DNA from: Rhodobacteraceae bacterium Alg238-R152
Lineage (GTDB): Bacteria; Pseudomonadota; Alphaproteobacteria; Rhodobacterales; Rhodobacteraceae
DNA length: 64,000 nucleotides
Direction: 5' to 3'
Assembly (NCBI GenBank): GCA_900537125.1
Contig: UNRJ01000006.1
Location: 248,001-312,000 of the forward strand
The notes beneath the pieces were generated by a model. It was not told where the DNA came from. It did no database searches and worked only from the letters and a program-made list of their open reading frames with translations. The position numbers and the translations under genes are program-made. Positions 1-9,352 of this stretch are shown in pieces; position 1 is the first letter of the stretch; each line of letters begins with the position of its first letter.

Positions 1-457
1 CTCTGGTCGCCAGAAAGAGCTTGTCTCCGGCTTCCTTGCCAAAGGCGCAGACCTGCAAACCGCCGCCCAGGGCCAGATCGTCACCGACGCCCAAGGCCAC
101 TACGTCGCGCCAACCCTCTTTGCAGACGTCCCACCGGATCACACGCTGGCCCAGGATGAAATCTTCGGCCCTGTCCAAGCGCTCATCCCGTTTGACAGCG
201 AAGACGAAGCGCGCGCCATCGCCAATGGCACCAAATACGGCCTCGTCGCTTCCATCTGGTCGCAAAATGGCGCCCGCCAAATGCGCCTCGCCAAATCCCT
301 GAAGGCTGGTCAGGTTTTCCTCAACAACTACGGCGCAGGCGGCGGCGTGGAGCTGCCCTTTGGCGGCACCGGCCACTCCGGCCACGGCCGCGAAAAAGGC
401 TTCGAGGCGCTGTTCCACTTCAGCCAACTCAAAACCGTCGCCGCCCTGCACGGCTAA
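1..457 (+). CDS. Aldehyde dehydrogenase, C-terminal part (cut by window edge)
   Basis: The reading frame is open from base 2 to the TAA at 455-457 and gives about 151 residues of an NAD(P)-dependent aldehyde dehydrogenase. It shows the conserved QDEIFGPV segment and the C-terminal FGGTGHSGHGREKG block that closes the catalytic domain and oligomerisation tail. The catalytic Cys and Glu lie upstream of the window, so substrate class cannot be judged. An SDR dehydrogenase follows 62 bases downstream on the same strand, which suggests one catabolic operon oxidising an alcohol or hydroxy acid and then an aldehyde. That pairing is inference. Confidence 0.9.
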   Translation, partial: SGRQKELVSGFLAKGADLQTAAQGQIVTDAQGHYVAPTLFADVPPDHTLAQDEIFGPVQALIPFDSEDEARAIANGTKYGLVASIWSQNGARQMRLAKSLKAGQVFLNNYGAGGGVELPFGGTGHSGHGREKGFEALFHFSQLKTVAALHG

Positions 458-519
458 TATTCACTGTCTACAAGTATCCCCGCCGGAGGCTTCCGCGGGC
501 GCAAACAAGGACCACTGCA

Positions 520-1263
520 ATGCGTCTCAACAACAAAACAGCCATCATCACCGGCGGCGCCCAGGGCTTTGGCGCGGGCATCGTTGACAAGTTCCTCACT
601 GAGGGCGCCAAAGTGGTCGTCGCCGACATCAACGGCGACATGGCCACCACCAAAGCCAACGAACACAACAACGCCATCCCTTGCACCGTCGACGTCGCCG
701 ACGCCGCCAGCGTACAGGCCATGATCGACACAGCCCTCTCCGCTTGGGGCCACATCGACATCATTGTGAATAACGCCGGTGTCACCCACCTGCCCGCGCC
801 AATGGAAACCGTTTCTGAGACCGATTTTGACCGCGTCTTTGCGGTGAACTGCAAATCGATCTACCTGATTGCCCAAGCGCTTGTGCCACACATGAAGTCT
901 CGCAACACCGGCGCGATCCTCAACGTGTCTTCCACCGCAGGCCTCTCGCCGCGTCCCAACCTCAACTGGTACAACGCTTCCAAAGGCTGGGTGAACACCG
1001 CGACCAAAGCCATGGCGGTTGAATTGGCGCCTCATGGCATTCGAGTCAATGCCATCAATCCGGTTGCAGGCGAAACCCCGCTACTGGCCTCATTCATGGG
1101 CGAAGACACCCCGGAAATCCGCGCCAAGTTCCTGTCGTCGATCCCACTGGGTCGTTTTTCTCAGCCCGAAGACATGGGCAACGCCGCTGCTTTCCTTTGC
1201 TCCGACGAGGCATCGATGATCACAGGCACCCTGATGGAGGTTGATGGCGGACGCTGCATCTAA
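520..1263 (+). CDS. SDR-family NAD-dependent dehydrogenase
   Basis: A 247-residue classical short-chain dehydrogenase/reductase of normal family length. Seen: the Rossmann motif TGGAQGFG (residues 11-18), an Asp at residue 36 after the second beta strand (predicts NAD(H) rather than NADP), NNAG (84-87), Ser138, and the catalytic Tyr151-x3-Lys155. Sequence ends in the usual TGTLMEVDGGRCI. It resembles FabG/glucose-dehydrogenase-like enzymes of catabolic operons rather than the essential FabG, because it sits behind an aldehyde dehydrogenase and not in a fatty-acid cluster. The substrate is unknown, probably a small hydroxy acid, polyol or sugar. Confidence 0.9.
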   Translation: MRLNNKTAIITGGAQGFGAGIVDKFLTEGAKVVVADINGDMATTKANEHNNAIPCTVDVADAASVQAMIDTALSAWGHIDIIVNNAGVTHLPAPMETVSETDFDRVFAVNCKSIYLIAQALVPHMKSRNTGAILNVSSTAGLSPRPNLNWYNASKGWVNTATKAMAVELAPHGIRVNAINPVAGETPLLASFMGEDTPEIRAKFLSSIPLGRFSQPEDMGNAAAFLCSDEASMITGTLMEVDGGRCI

Positions 1264-1991
1264 GCGGACTCCTCCATAGGTATCCATTTCTTGGGCCATG
1301 CACTGTGATTTACCGTGTATGGCCACCCACAGCCCCCCTTTTGAGGCACTGGAACAACCCAAACTTTTAATGTCGAGTGGCTTTGACCATGCTGCCATGG
1401 TGCTCAAAATCGCACCTCCATAAAACAGTCGCAATACAGACGTAATACCGACGTCAAAAACGAGACGAATACGCCGTGTCTGCGCGGCGTGACGAGACAG
1501 CAAGTGACGCCGGTGAATTCCGCCCAAACATGCACGTCTTGTTGGATCTAAGTCGGCTCAATGTGTGGTAGCCCCGCACCGCCATTGGCCACCTCCCGCG
1601 CCAATTTCAAAGAGATCCGTTGCCTCTCTGTCCAGACCATTCAACACATGGCCGATGGACCAAAACACACCAAGAGTAGTAACAATTACCAAGCCTTACC
1701 CCAGGTCACCTGAAGTCCAACGGCCCCTTAAAGGGGATGCACCAGCCTCATACGCTCAACCCAAAGCCGAATGAAGCAACAACTTCTAACTATTTCGACG
1801 ATGTTCAAAAACGGCATGTTTGTCGGTTTTGAACCATGATATGACGGTTTCCTGAAGGCACCTCTGTGGCAGCCCACATCTCGACCGGAGTCGACAAAAA
1901 CTTTGGTCGCTACAACACATTTTCCTTGATTTGTGGCGTAGGCGAGCCGCAGCATGACGAAAAACAAAGAATTCAACATGGGAGTTTCCAA
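1264..1991. other. 728-base intergenic region upstream of the ABC operon
   Basis: No convincing gene on either strand: the open frames here lack recognisable domains and good ribosome binding sites, and some merely extend from the antisense of neighbouring genes. It is less GC-rich than the flanks. It contains an 8-base inverted repeat at 1803-1834 and must hold the promoter of the ABC transporter operon. It could also contain the decayed remains of a small gene, which I could not identify. Confidence 0.5.
1803..1834. promoter_or_regulatory. Inverted repeat, candidate operator or leader hairpin
   Basis: GTTCAAAA at 1803-1810 is the exact reverse complement of TTTTGAAC at 1827-1834, with 16 bases between. 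Some further pairing (C-G, G-C, G-T, C-G) is possible inside the arms. It lies about 160 bases upstream of the ABC binding-protein start, so it may be an operator or a leader RNA structure. No regulator is assigned. Confidence 0.35.
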
Positions 1992-3575
1992 ATGAATGAA
2001 GAGCTTAAGTTCCTGAGCCGCCAGGCCGCTTTTGGCACAATATCACGCCGCAAGTTCCTGGGACGCGCTGGCGCGCTTGGCGTTTCCGCAGCGGCTGCGA
2101 GCACTATGCTTTCCAGCGCTGTTCACGCCGCAGGTCCGCAAAAGGGCGGCACTCTGCGTATTGGTTTGCAAGGTGGTTCCACCACCGACAGCCTTGACCC
2201 GGCGCTAGCGGCAAACACAACCGCTGTAAACCTGATCCGCATGTGGGGTGAGCCGCTGGTTGAGCTTACCGATGACGGTGGCCTCCAGGGCAAGGTCGCT
2301 GAAAGCTTTGAGGCCTCCGCGGATGCCACCACTTGGACCTTCACTATCCGCAAAGGCATCACCTTCTCCAATGGACAGGAAGTAACAGCAGCAGACGCGG
2401 CCGCGACGCTCGACCGCCACGCAGGTGAAGAATCCAAATCCGGTGCTCTTGGCCTGCTGCGCGACATCAAAAATGTCAGCACCAACGGCCGTGACGTGAT
2501 CATCGAGCTCAACAACGGCAACGCTGATTTGCCGTATCTGATGAGCGACTATCACCTTATCGTGCAGCCAAACGGCGGCAAAGACGCGCCAGATGCTGCG
2601 ATTGGTACAGGCCCCTATATCATGAAAGAAGTTGATATGGGCGTGCGCTTTGTGGCTGAGAAAAACCCCAACTATTGGGGTGACATAGGACATGCTGAAG
2701 CCATCGAAATGCTGGTGATCAACGACAACACTGCTCGCGTTGCAGCGCTGCAGTCTGGTCAAGTAGATATCATCGACCGCGTACCGCCACGCACAGCTGG
2801 CCTTGTGGCCCGCGCCCCAGGCATCACGGTGTCCTCAACGGCAGGCCCAGGCCATTACGTGTTCATTGCTCATGTAAATACTGCACCTTTCGACAACCCC
2901 GATCTCATGATGGCTCTGAAATACGGCATTAACCGTCAGGAAATGGTCGACAAAATCCTGTTTGGTTATGGCTCTGTTGGCAACGATTCTCCAATCAACG
3001 CAGCTTATCCGATGTATGAGGAAATGGAGCAGCGCGAGTACGATCCGGAAAAAGCGGCTGAGTACTTTAAGAAATCTGGCCACGAAGGCCCGGTTCTTCT
3101 GCGTACCTCTGACAACTCATTCCCAGGTGCGCCGGATGCCGCGGCCCTATTCCAGCAGTCCCTCAAAGCGGCTGGCATCGAGCTTGAAATCAAACGTGAG
3201 CCAAACGATGGTTACTGGTCCGAAGTGTGGAACAACAAACCGTTCTGTACCAGCTACTGGGGTGGTCGTTCGACCCAGGATCAGATGTTCACAACCGCTT
3301 ATCTGTCGACCGCGGATTGGAACGACACGCGCTATAAAAGCGAGAGCTTCGACAAGCTTTTGATCTCCGCACGTGCGGAACTCGACCAGGACAAGCGCAA
3401 GAAGATGTACGCTGACATGGGCATGATGGTACGCAATGAAAGCGGTTTGATCTGCCCGATGTTCAATGACTTCGTTGACGCCCACACCGACAAGATTGGC
3501 GGCTGGGTTGAAGGCGTTGCTGGTTTCTCCCTGATGAACGGCTACGCAGCACAGCGTATGTGGGTGACAGGCTGA
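1992..3575 (+). CDS. Tat-exported ABC transporter substrate-binding protein (peptide/opine/nickel class)
   Basis: A 527-residue periplasmic binding protein of the SBP_bac_5 (DppA/OppA) family. The N-terminus carries a twin-arginine signal: SRRKFLG at residues 18-24, an Ala-rich hydrophobic stretch, and a cleavage site near AHA at residues 45-47. The mature part has the family hallmarks GTLRIGLQGG near its start and FTIRKGITFSNGQEVTAAD. An in-frame start exists at 1866, but the ATG at 1992 is preceded by GGAG at 1981-1984 and places the Tat motif where it belongs. The permease gene begins one base after the stop. Families of this type carry oligopeptides, dipeptides, opines, glutathione or sugars; the ligand cannot be told here. 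Confidence 0.93.
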   Translation: MNEELKFLSRQAAFGTISRRKFLGRAGALGVSAAAASTMLSSAVHAAGPQKGGTLRIGLQGGSTTDSLDPALAANTTAVNLIRMWGEPLVELTDDGGLQGKVAESFEASADATTWTFTIRKGITFSNGQEVTAADAAATLDRHAGEESKSGALGLLRDIKNVSTNGRDVIIELNNGNADLPYLMSDYHLIVQPNGGKDAPDAAIGTGPYIMKEVDMGVRFVAEKNPNYWGDIGHAEAIEMLVINDNTARVAALQSGQVDIIDRVPPRTAGLVARAPGITVSSTAGPGHYVFIAHVNTAPFDNPDLMMALKYGINRQEMVDKILFGYGSVGNDSPINAAYPMYEEMEQREYDPEKAAEYFKKSGHEGPVLLRTSDNSFPGAPDAAALFQQSLKAAGIELEIKREPNDGYWSEVWNNKPFCTSYWGGRSTQDQMFTTAYLSTADWNDTRYKSESFDKLLISARAELDQDKRKKMYADMGMMVRNESGLICPMFNDFVDAHTDKIGGWVEGVAGFSLMNGYAAQRMWVTG

Positions 3576-3576
3576 T

Positions 3577-4533
3577 ATGTCGCTCCTCTTTAAACTACTG
3601 GCCCAGCGCATCGCGCTGGGCTTCCTCTTGCTCTTCCTCGTTTCGATTCTGATCTTTGCCGGCACCATCATTCTGCCGGGAGACGTGGCTCAATCCATCC
3701 TCGGACAATCTGCTACGCCCGAAGCGCTGGCAAACATACGCCGCGATCTTGGGCTGAATGATCCACCTGTCCAACGCTACTTCAATTGGCTTGGAGGGCT
3801 ATTACAAGGCGACCTCGGTACTGCACTTACCAGCGGCAAAGACATCGCTGAATCTATCGGAAAACGTCTTGGAAACACGCTATTTTTGGCCTTCTGGGCC
3901 GCGATCATCTCCGTGCCTCTTGCGATTTTGCTTGGTTTGATTGCCGTACGCTATCGCGAACGTTGGCCGGACAAATTGATCTCAGCGGTCACTCTGGCCT
4001 CCATTTCCGTGCCCGAGTTCTTGATTGCCTACGTTGCAATTTTTGTTATTTCCGTGCGTCTCCGCTGGGCACCATCAGTCACAACAATCAACGACAGCAT
4101 GAGCTTGGGTGAAAAACTGCACACGATCTCTATCCCAATTGCGGTGCTTACGCTTGTGGTTTTGGCGCACATGATGCGCATGACCCGTGCCGCCATTCTC
4201 AATGTGATGCAATCCGCATATATTGAGACTGCGGAACTCAAAGGCTTGCGCATGTTCACCATCATCTGGAAACACGCTCTGCCCAACTCCGTGGCACCGG
4301 TCATCAACGTCGTTATGCTCAATATGGCTTACCTTGTTGTCGGAGTTGTGGTGATCGAGGTGGTCTTCACCTATCCCGGTATGGGGCAGTATTTGGTCGA
4401 CCACGTGTCCAAGCGTGACATTCCTGTAGTGCAGGCCTGCGGCCTGATTTTTGCAGCGGTCTACATTGGCCTCAATATGGTGGCCGACATCGTATCCATT
4501 ATTGCCAATCCGCGTTTGCGGCATCCGAAATAG
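3577..4533 (+). CDS. ABC transporter permease, DppB type
   Basis: A 318-residue inner-membrane permease with an N-terminal anchor helix (LGFLLLFLVSILIFAGTI), the long periplasmic loop typical of DppB/OppB, and the BPD_transp_1 domain. The coupling-helix EAA-type segment is seen around ETAELKGLRMFTIIWKHALPN. It follows the binding-protein stop by one base and precedes the second permease by ten, so the two are translated together and should form the heterodimeric channel. Confidence 0.93.
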   Translation: MSLLFKLLAQRIALGFLLLFLVSILIFAGTIILPGDVAQSILGQSATPEALANIRRDLGLNDPPVQRYFNWLGGLLQGDLGTALTSGKDIAESIGKRLGNTLFLAFWAAIISVPLAILLGLIAVRYRERWPDKLISAVTLASISVPEFLIAYVAIFVISVRLRWAPSVTTINDSMSLGEKLHTISIPIAVLTLVVLAHMMRMTRAAILNVMQSAYIETAELKGLRMFTIIWKHALPNSVAPVINVVMLNMAYLVVGVVVIEVVFTYPGMGQYLVDHVSKRDIPVVQACGLIFAAVYIGLNMVADIVSIIANPRLRHPK

Positions 4534-4543
4534 GGAATACGTT

Positions 4544-5359
4544 ATGAGAATACCCATAGCAGCCCTGATCGGGCTTTTTTTCACCGGCGCGTATTTCTTC
4601 GTCGCCATATTTGCGCCATGGATTGCACCTTATGGTATGGCCGAAGTTGTCAGCCGTGACGTTTGGCTGCCACCGTCATCCGAGTTTCTTCTTGGCACCG
4701 ACAATCTCGGGCGTGATCTGCTTAGTCGCATGATCTACGGCGGGCGGACCACGATCTTCATTGCCACAGCAGCAACCATCCTCAGTTTCACAACAGGTTC
4801 TATACTTGGCTTCCTCGCCGCCGTCTTGGGCGGTTGGGCTGATCAAGCCATGAGCCGGTTTGTCGACCTGATCATGTCGATCCCGTCATTGATTTTTGCT
4901 CTTGTTGTGCTGTCTGTAATGCCCGTAACCGTTCCAGTCTTAATCCTTGTTATGGGGCTATTGGACAGCACCCGCGTGTATCGCTTGGCGCGCGCTGTGG
5001 CCGTCGACATTAACGTCATGGACTATGTCGAAGCCGCGAAGCTTCGCGGCGAAGGCCGTCGCTGGATCATTTTCCGCGAAATCCTGCCAAACGCGCTCAG
5101 TCCACTTGTTGCTGAAATGGGGCTTCGGTTCATCTTCATGGTTCTGTTTGTTTCCACCCTGTCTTTCCTTGGTCTGGGTGTACAACCGCCACAAGCCGAT
5201 TGGGGTGGCATCGTGAAGGAAAACGCAGATGGCATTGTCTACGGCATTGGCGCGGCACTGTACCCAGCCGTGGCCATCGCAACCCTAGCAATCTCCGTAA
5301 ACCTCGTTGCGGATTGGGTCCTCAACCGCACCACATCGTTGAAAGGGGGCCGCGGATGA
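4544..5359 (+). CDS. ABC transporter permease, DppC type
   Basis: A 271-residue partner permease of the DppC/OppC kind. It has one N-terminal helix, the GTDNLGRDLLSRMIYGGRTT region that begins the BPD_transp_1 domain in this family, and the EAA loop VEAAKLRGEGRRWIIFREIL. A longer frame opens at 4451 inside the preceding gene, but the ATG at 4544 has an upstream TAGGGA and starts right at the first membrane helix, so I prefer it. Its stop overlaps the ATPase start. Confidence 0.92.
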   Translation: MRIPIAALIGLFFTGAYFFVAIFAPWIAPYGMAEVVSRDVWLPPSSEFLLGTDNLGRDLLSRMIYGGRTTIFIATAATILSFTTGSILGFLAAVLGGWADQAMSRFVDLIMSIPSLIFALVVLSVMPVTVPVLILVMGLLDSTRVYRLARAVAVDINVMDYVEAAKLRGEGRRWIIFREILPNALSPLVAEMGLRFIFMVLFVSTLSFLGLGVQPPQADWGGIVKENADGIVYGIGAALYPAVAIATLAISVNLVADWVLNRTTSLKGGRG

Positions 5360-6993
5360 GCGACAATCTTCTGAAAGTCCGTGACCTCAAAATCGGTGCT
5401 ACGGTCTATCCTCCGGGCGAAAAGCCTCATGATATTGAAATCGTGCATGGCGTAAGTTTTGAAGTGGAAAAAGGCAATGTGCTTGGCCTCATTGGTGAGT
5501 CCGGTGCCGGAAAATCTACGATTGGCCTTGCGTCCATGGCGTATGGTCGTGGCGGTGTGAAAATCACTGGTGGCGAGGTCTGGGTGAATGGGCGTGACAT
5601 CCTCAAATCAACCCATGCGGATGTGCGTGCACTCCGTGGCGGCGAAGTCACTTACGTTAGCCAATCAGCCGCAGCTTCGTTTAACCCAGCCAAAAAAATC
5701 ATGGACCAAGTCATCGAGGCGGCCGTCTTCCAAGGGAAGTTTTCCAAGCACGACGCAGAAAGTCGTGCGGTTGAATTGTTCCGCAAACTTGGCTTGCCTG
5801 ATCCTGAAAACATCGGAAATCGCTATCCGCACCAAGTGTCAGGAGGCCAGTTACAGCGCTGCATGACAGCGTTGGCGCTGTGCCCGGAACCTGATCTTGT
5901 GGTGTTTGACGAGCCGACAACAGCGCTGGACGTAACCACGCAAATCGACGTTCTAATGGCCATCAAAGAGGCAATTCGAGACACTGGTGTTGCCGCGCTA
6001 TACATCACGCACGATCTCGCAGTGGTCGCGCAAGTCAGCGACGATATTCTTGTGCTTAAGATGGGCGACATGGTCGAATACGGTACTGTCGATCAGATTA
6101 TCAATTCCCCTAAAGAGGATTACACCAAGGCTCTGGTGTCTGTTCGGTCGATCGAGCACGAAGAAAAAACGCCAACCCCAGAGCCCATACTCAAAGTCCA
6201 AAACATAACGGCCAGGTACAAAGGCACAAATTTTGATGTTCTAAAGAATATCAATGTTGAGCTTCACCCAGGCCAAACTTTGGCCGTAGTGGGGGAAAGT
6301 GGTTCCGGAAAATCAACGTTGGCTCGTGTCATTACTGGCCTATTACCGCAAAGCAACGGCGGCGTGCGCTTCGCAGGTCGAGATCTCAGCAGAGATCTGG
6401 GCGGTCGTGACAAAGAAGACCTTCGCGAATTGCAGATGATTTATCAAATGGCGGACGTGGCGATGAACCCCCGCCAAACTGTGGGCACAATAATCGGCAG
6501 ACCGTTGGAATTGTATTTTGGCCTGCGTGGTGGGGAGAAACGCAAGCGGATCATCGAGCTGTTGGATGAAATTGAGATGGGGGAAGGCTTTATTGATCGC
6601 TACCCCGCAGAACTCTCAGGGGGCCAAAAACAACGCGTGTGTATTGCGCGTGCCCTTGCGGCAAAGCCAAAAATGATCATTTGCGATGAAGTGACCAGTG
6701 CGCTTGATCCATTGGTTGCCGACGGCATTCTCAAACTCCTGCTGGACCTGCAAAAGATCGAAGATGTGGCTTATCTGTTCATCACCCACGATCTTGCGAC
6801 AGTAAAGGCAATCGCAGACTCTATAGCCGTAATGTATCAGGGAGAAGTTGTGCGATATGGAGGAAAGACAGACGTCCTCTCACCGCCATTTGATGACTAT
6901 ACCGACCTTCTGTTGAGCTCTGTTCCTGAGATGAAGCTCGGCTGGCTTGAAGAGGTTATAGCAAACCGTAAAATGGAAAGCGCAGGGAACTAG
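5356..6993 (+). CDS. ABC transporter ATPase with two fused nucleotide-binding domains
   Basis: A 545-residue double ATPase (DppD plus DppF in one chain, as in GsiA or YejF). Domain 1: Walker A GESGAGKS at 47-54, signature SGGQLQR at 162-168, Walker B VVFDEP at 182-187. Domain 2: Walker A GESGSGKS at 313-320, signature SGGQKQR at 421-427, Walker B region IICDEVTSALD at 441-451. The start overlaps the permease stop (ATGA at 5356-5359), a classic coupling arrangement; the longer frame from 5200 runs antiphase through the permease and is not used. With the genes at 1992, 3577 and 4544 it completes one importer. Confidence 0.94.
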   Translation: MSDNLLKVRDLKIGATVYPPGEKPHDIEIVHGVSFEVEKGNVLGLIGESGAGKSTIGLASMAYGRGGVKITGGEVWVNGRDILKSTHADVRALRGGEVTYVSQSAAASFNPAKKIMDQVIEAAVFQGKFSKHDAESRAVELFRKLGLPDPENIGNRYPHQVSGGQLQRCMTALALCPEPDLVVFDEPTTALDVTTQIDVLMAIKEAIRDTGVAALYITHDLAVVAQVSDDILVLKMGDMVEYGTVDQIINSPKEDYTKALVSVRSIEHEEKTPTPEPILKVQNITARYKGTNFDVLKNINVELHPGQTLAVVGESGSGKSTLARVITGLLPQSNGGVRFAGRDLSRDLGGRDKEDLRELQMIYQMADVAMNPRQTVGTIIGRPLELYFGLRGGEKRKRIIELLDEIEMGEGFIDRYPAELSGGQKQRVCIARALAAKPKMIICDEVTSALDPLVADGILKLLLDLQKIEDVAYLFITHDLATVKAIADSIAVMYQGEVVRYGGKTDVLSPPFDDYTDLLLSSVPEMKLGWLEEVIANRKMESAGN

Positions 6994-7170
6994 GTTTCCA
7001 TGTGAGTCAGACCAACGGCGGCGTTGAGAAAAGCGCCGTCGTTCTTGCGTGCAACCGCGCGCAAACCGAAGACGCATTGCTTCGTCTTTTTTTCGCGACA
7101 GAGCGCCAAAACGTCGGTCTTGAATTGTTCACTCGCCACCCTCTGGCATACGGTTCCAACAATCATCGTC

Positions 7171-7176
7171 AGGAGG
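7171..7176 (+). promoter_or_regulatory. Strong ribosome binding site that sets a TTG start
   Basis: AGGAGG lies eight bases before the in-frame TTG at 7185. It is the only good Shine-Dalgarno match in the first 200 bases of the long frame that begins with GTG at 7002, and it argues that translation of the hydrolase begins at 7185. Confidence 0.6.
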
Positions 7177-7184
7177 ACGGGTCA

Positions 7185-8021
7185 TTGGAAAACAAGTTGC
7201 TGCTGATTATTCTTGACGGCGTTCCATGGAGGAACTGGTCTCGATTGTTCGGTAATTTGGAAGGTTGGGTTGCGAATGGCACTGCACAGAAATGGAAAAT
7301 GACTTCGGTTTTGCCGTCAACTTCGGCCAGTTGTTACGCTTCGATTCACACTGGTGTCACGCCGCAAGAACATGGCTGCACCGGCAACGGGAATGTTTTT
7401 CGGATCAAGCAACCTGACATCTTTTCCCAAGTGCGGAAACGCGGGGGGACAACAGGTGCGGTCGCGCATTCCTTTTGGTCAGAGTTTTTTAATCGACATC
7501 CATTCGATTATGTACGTGACATCGAATATGATGAGCCAGAGAGCCAAACCATCAATCACGGCCGATTCCACTCAATGACCGGATACGGGGCCGCCAACCA
7601 GATGACTCCATCAGATGTCGATCTGTTTGCGACCCTCACCAATCTCTGCCTGAAGCACAATCTTGATTACGGCATGCTGCACACCTGCACTCTGGACAGT
7701 ATGGGGCACCGCTTTCAGCACGAAAGTCATGAGATGGATCATGCATGTTTCGTGATGGATGAAATGCTGGCTCCGTTCATTCCCAAGTGGCGAGAGCTTG
7801 GCTATGACGTGATTGTCACTGCGGATCACGGTCAAGATACACGCGGGCACCACGGTGGAAGTGATCCGCTGCAACAAGATTTTGCACTCTACTATTTTGG
7901 CACGGCGATAGGACCTAATGCCGAAACCGTGCTGAACCAGCTGCAACTGGCGCCTACAATTCTCAAACGAATGGGAATCCAAGCGCCTGACACCATGAAG
8001 GGCTCACCCTTCCTTCAGTGA
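7185..8021 (+). CDS. Alkaline-phosphatase-superfamily phosphodiesterase / nucleotide pyrophosphatase-like hydrolase
   Basis: A 278-residue protein of the type I phosphodiesterase/nucleotide pyrophosphatase class. Seen: the first metal Asp in LLLIILDG (Asp11), a nucleophile region PSTSASCYASIHTG with Ser47 at the expected Ser/Thr position followed by TPQEHG, and the C-terminal metal cluster TADHGQDTRGHHGG. No signal peptide is seen, so it should act in the cytoplasm, probably on a phosphoester or phosphonate brought in by the adjacent ABC transporter (inference). I chose the TTG start because of the AGGAGG at 7171 and because the domain begins at once; the GTG at 7002 would add 61 residues without domain features. 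Phosphonoacetate hydrolase belongs to the same superfamily and is an alternative. Confidence 0.8.
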   Translation: MENKLLLIILDGVPWRNWSRLFGNLEGWVANGTAQKWKMTSVLPSTSASCYASIHTGVTPQEHGCTGNGNVFRIKQPDIFSQVRKRGGTTGAVAHSFWSEFFNRHPFDYVRDIEYDEPESQTINHGRFHSMTGYGAANQMTPSDVDLFATLTNLCLKHNLDYGMLHTCTLDSMGHRFQHESHEMDHACFVMDEMLAPFIPKWRELGYDVIVTADHGQDTRGHHGGSDPLQQDFALYYFGTAIGPNAETVLNQLQLAPTILKRMGIQAPDTMKGSPFLQ

Positions 8022-8029
8022 ATGCAATC

Positions 8030-9352
8030 TCAAGGAAGAACTTCGCGAGACACTTTGTCCAATGTTCCAACTATCAGATCAATGTGGGTCTGCTCCATGA
8101 TAAATGGAGGGGCTAGCAGGACATGGGCCCCCTGCTTGCCGTCAATTGTCCCACCCATTGGATAGCAGATTAAGCCTGCTTCAAACGCCGCTGCTTTGAG
8201 GCGTGCAGGTAGGGCTAGGTCGGGATCAAAGGGCTCTTTTGTTGCGCGGTCGCGCACAATTTCCAGCCCTAAGAACAACCCCCTGCCCCGGATATCGCCG
8301 ATGTTTGGATGTTGGCCAAACACAGTGGCAAGCTCAGCTTTCAACGCTGCCCCCATTGGCGCGACGCGCGATACAAGGTTGTCGTCAATTAGCCGCTTTG
8401 TCACGGTCAGAGCTGCGGCAGCGGCGGTTGGATGCCCGTTATAAGTATGACCGTGTTGAAAGAACCCGGAGCCGTGCTGAATCACATCGTAGATCTCAGA
8501 TGTACACAACATTGCGCCAATTGGCTGATAGCCCGCTCCCAAACCCTTAGCGATGGCGCAAATGTCTGGAGATATGTCCTCTTGCTCGTAGGCAAACAAT
8601 GTCCCGGTTCGTCCCATTCCGCACATGACCTCATCAAGGATGAGTAAGATGCCATACTTGTCGCAAATCTCTCGAACTCTCTTGAAATAGCCATCAACGG
8701 GAGGGACGGCACCGGACGTTGCGCCAACAACTGGTTCCGCCACAAACGCCAGAACTTCTTGCGAACCTAACTCAAGGATTTTGTCCTCGAGTTCTTGTGC
8801 AACACGCTGGCCATAGTCGTAACTGGTTTCGCCCGTTTCTTGGCCACGGTACGCGTAGCAGGGAGATATATGATGGGTTTCCATCAACAAGGGGGAAAAC
8901 GGTTCCCGGCGCCAAAGATTTCCACCTGTGGCCAATGCTCCTAAAGTATTTCCGTGGTAGCTCTGACGTCGGGCGATAACGTGGCGACGCTCAGCCTCCC
9001 CCTTTTCGAGCATGTATTGCCGAGCCAGTTTTAAGGCACTTTCCATAGCCTCCGATCCCCCAGACACCAGATACACGCGATCCAATGTCCCTGGCGCATT
9101 CCTAGCTAAGGTCTCGGCAAGTTGCTCTGCAGGCTCTGAGGTGAAGAAGCCTGTGTGCGCAAAGGCCACGGAGCTCACTTGCTCCTGAATAGCGGCAATC
9201 ACCTCTGAATCGGAATGCCCTAGACAACTCACAGCAGCGCCGCCCGATCCATCAAAATAGGCTTTTCCAGACGTGTCATAGAGGAAAACACCCTCCCCAC
9301 GCCCAACGGCTGGGAGATCTTTGCGGCAATGACGCGGGAACACGTGACTCAT
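8030..9352 (-). CDS. Class III pyridoxal-phosphate aminotransferase
   Basis: A 440-residue omega-amino-acid aminotransferase. It has the class III signature around LLILDEVMCGMGRTG and the cofactor lysine in AKGLGAGYQPIGA. Length and motifs fit enzymes acting on beta- or gamma-amino acids, taurine or diamines with pyruvate or 2-oxoglutarate as acceptor. Its ATG overlaps the stop of the upstream BKACE gene (ATGA at 9349-9352), so the two are coupled. A natural scheme is transamination giving a keto acid that BKACE then cleaves, but the substrate is not known. It converges on the phosphodiesterase with eight bases between the stops. Confidence 0.92.
   Translation of the reverse strand: MSHVFPRHCRKDLPAVGRGEGVFLYDTSGKAYFDGSGGAAVSCLGHSDSEVIAAIQEQVSSVAFAHTGFFTSEPAEQLAETLARNAPGTLDRVYLVSGGSEAMESALKLARQYMLEKGEAERRHVIARRQSYHGNTLGALATGGNLWRREPFSPLLMETHHISPCYAYRGQETGETSYDYGQRVAQELEDKILELGSQEVLAFVAEPVVGATSGAVPPVDGYFKRVREICDKYGILLILDEVMCGMGRTGTLFAYEQEDISPDICAIAKGLGAGYQPIGAMLCTSEIYDVIQHGSGFFQHGHTYNGHPTAAAAALTVTKRLIDDNLVSRVAPMGAALKAELATVFGQHPNIGDIRGRGLFLGLEIVRDRATKEPFDPDLALPARLKAAAFEAGLICYPMGGTIDGKQGAHVLLAPPFIMEQTHIDLIVGTLDKVSREVLP

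Noticed and set aside
1090-1527. 145-residue minus-strand frame downstream of the SDR gene
   Set aside because: Partly antisense to the SDR gene and without a domain or ribosome site. It could not be told from a chance frame.
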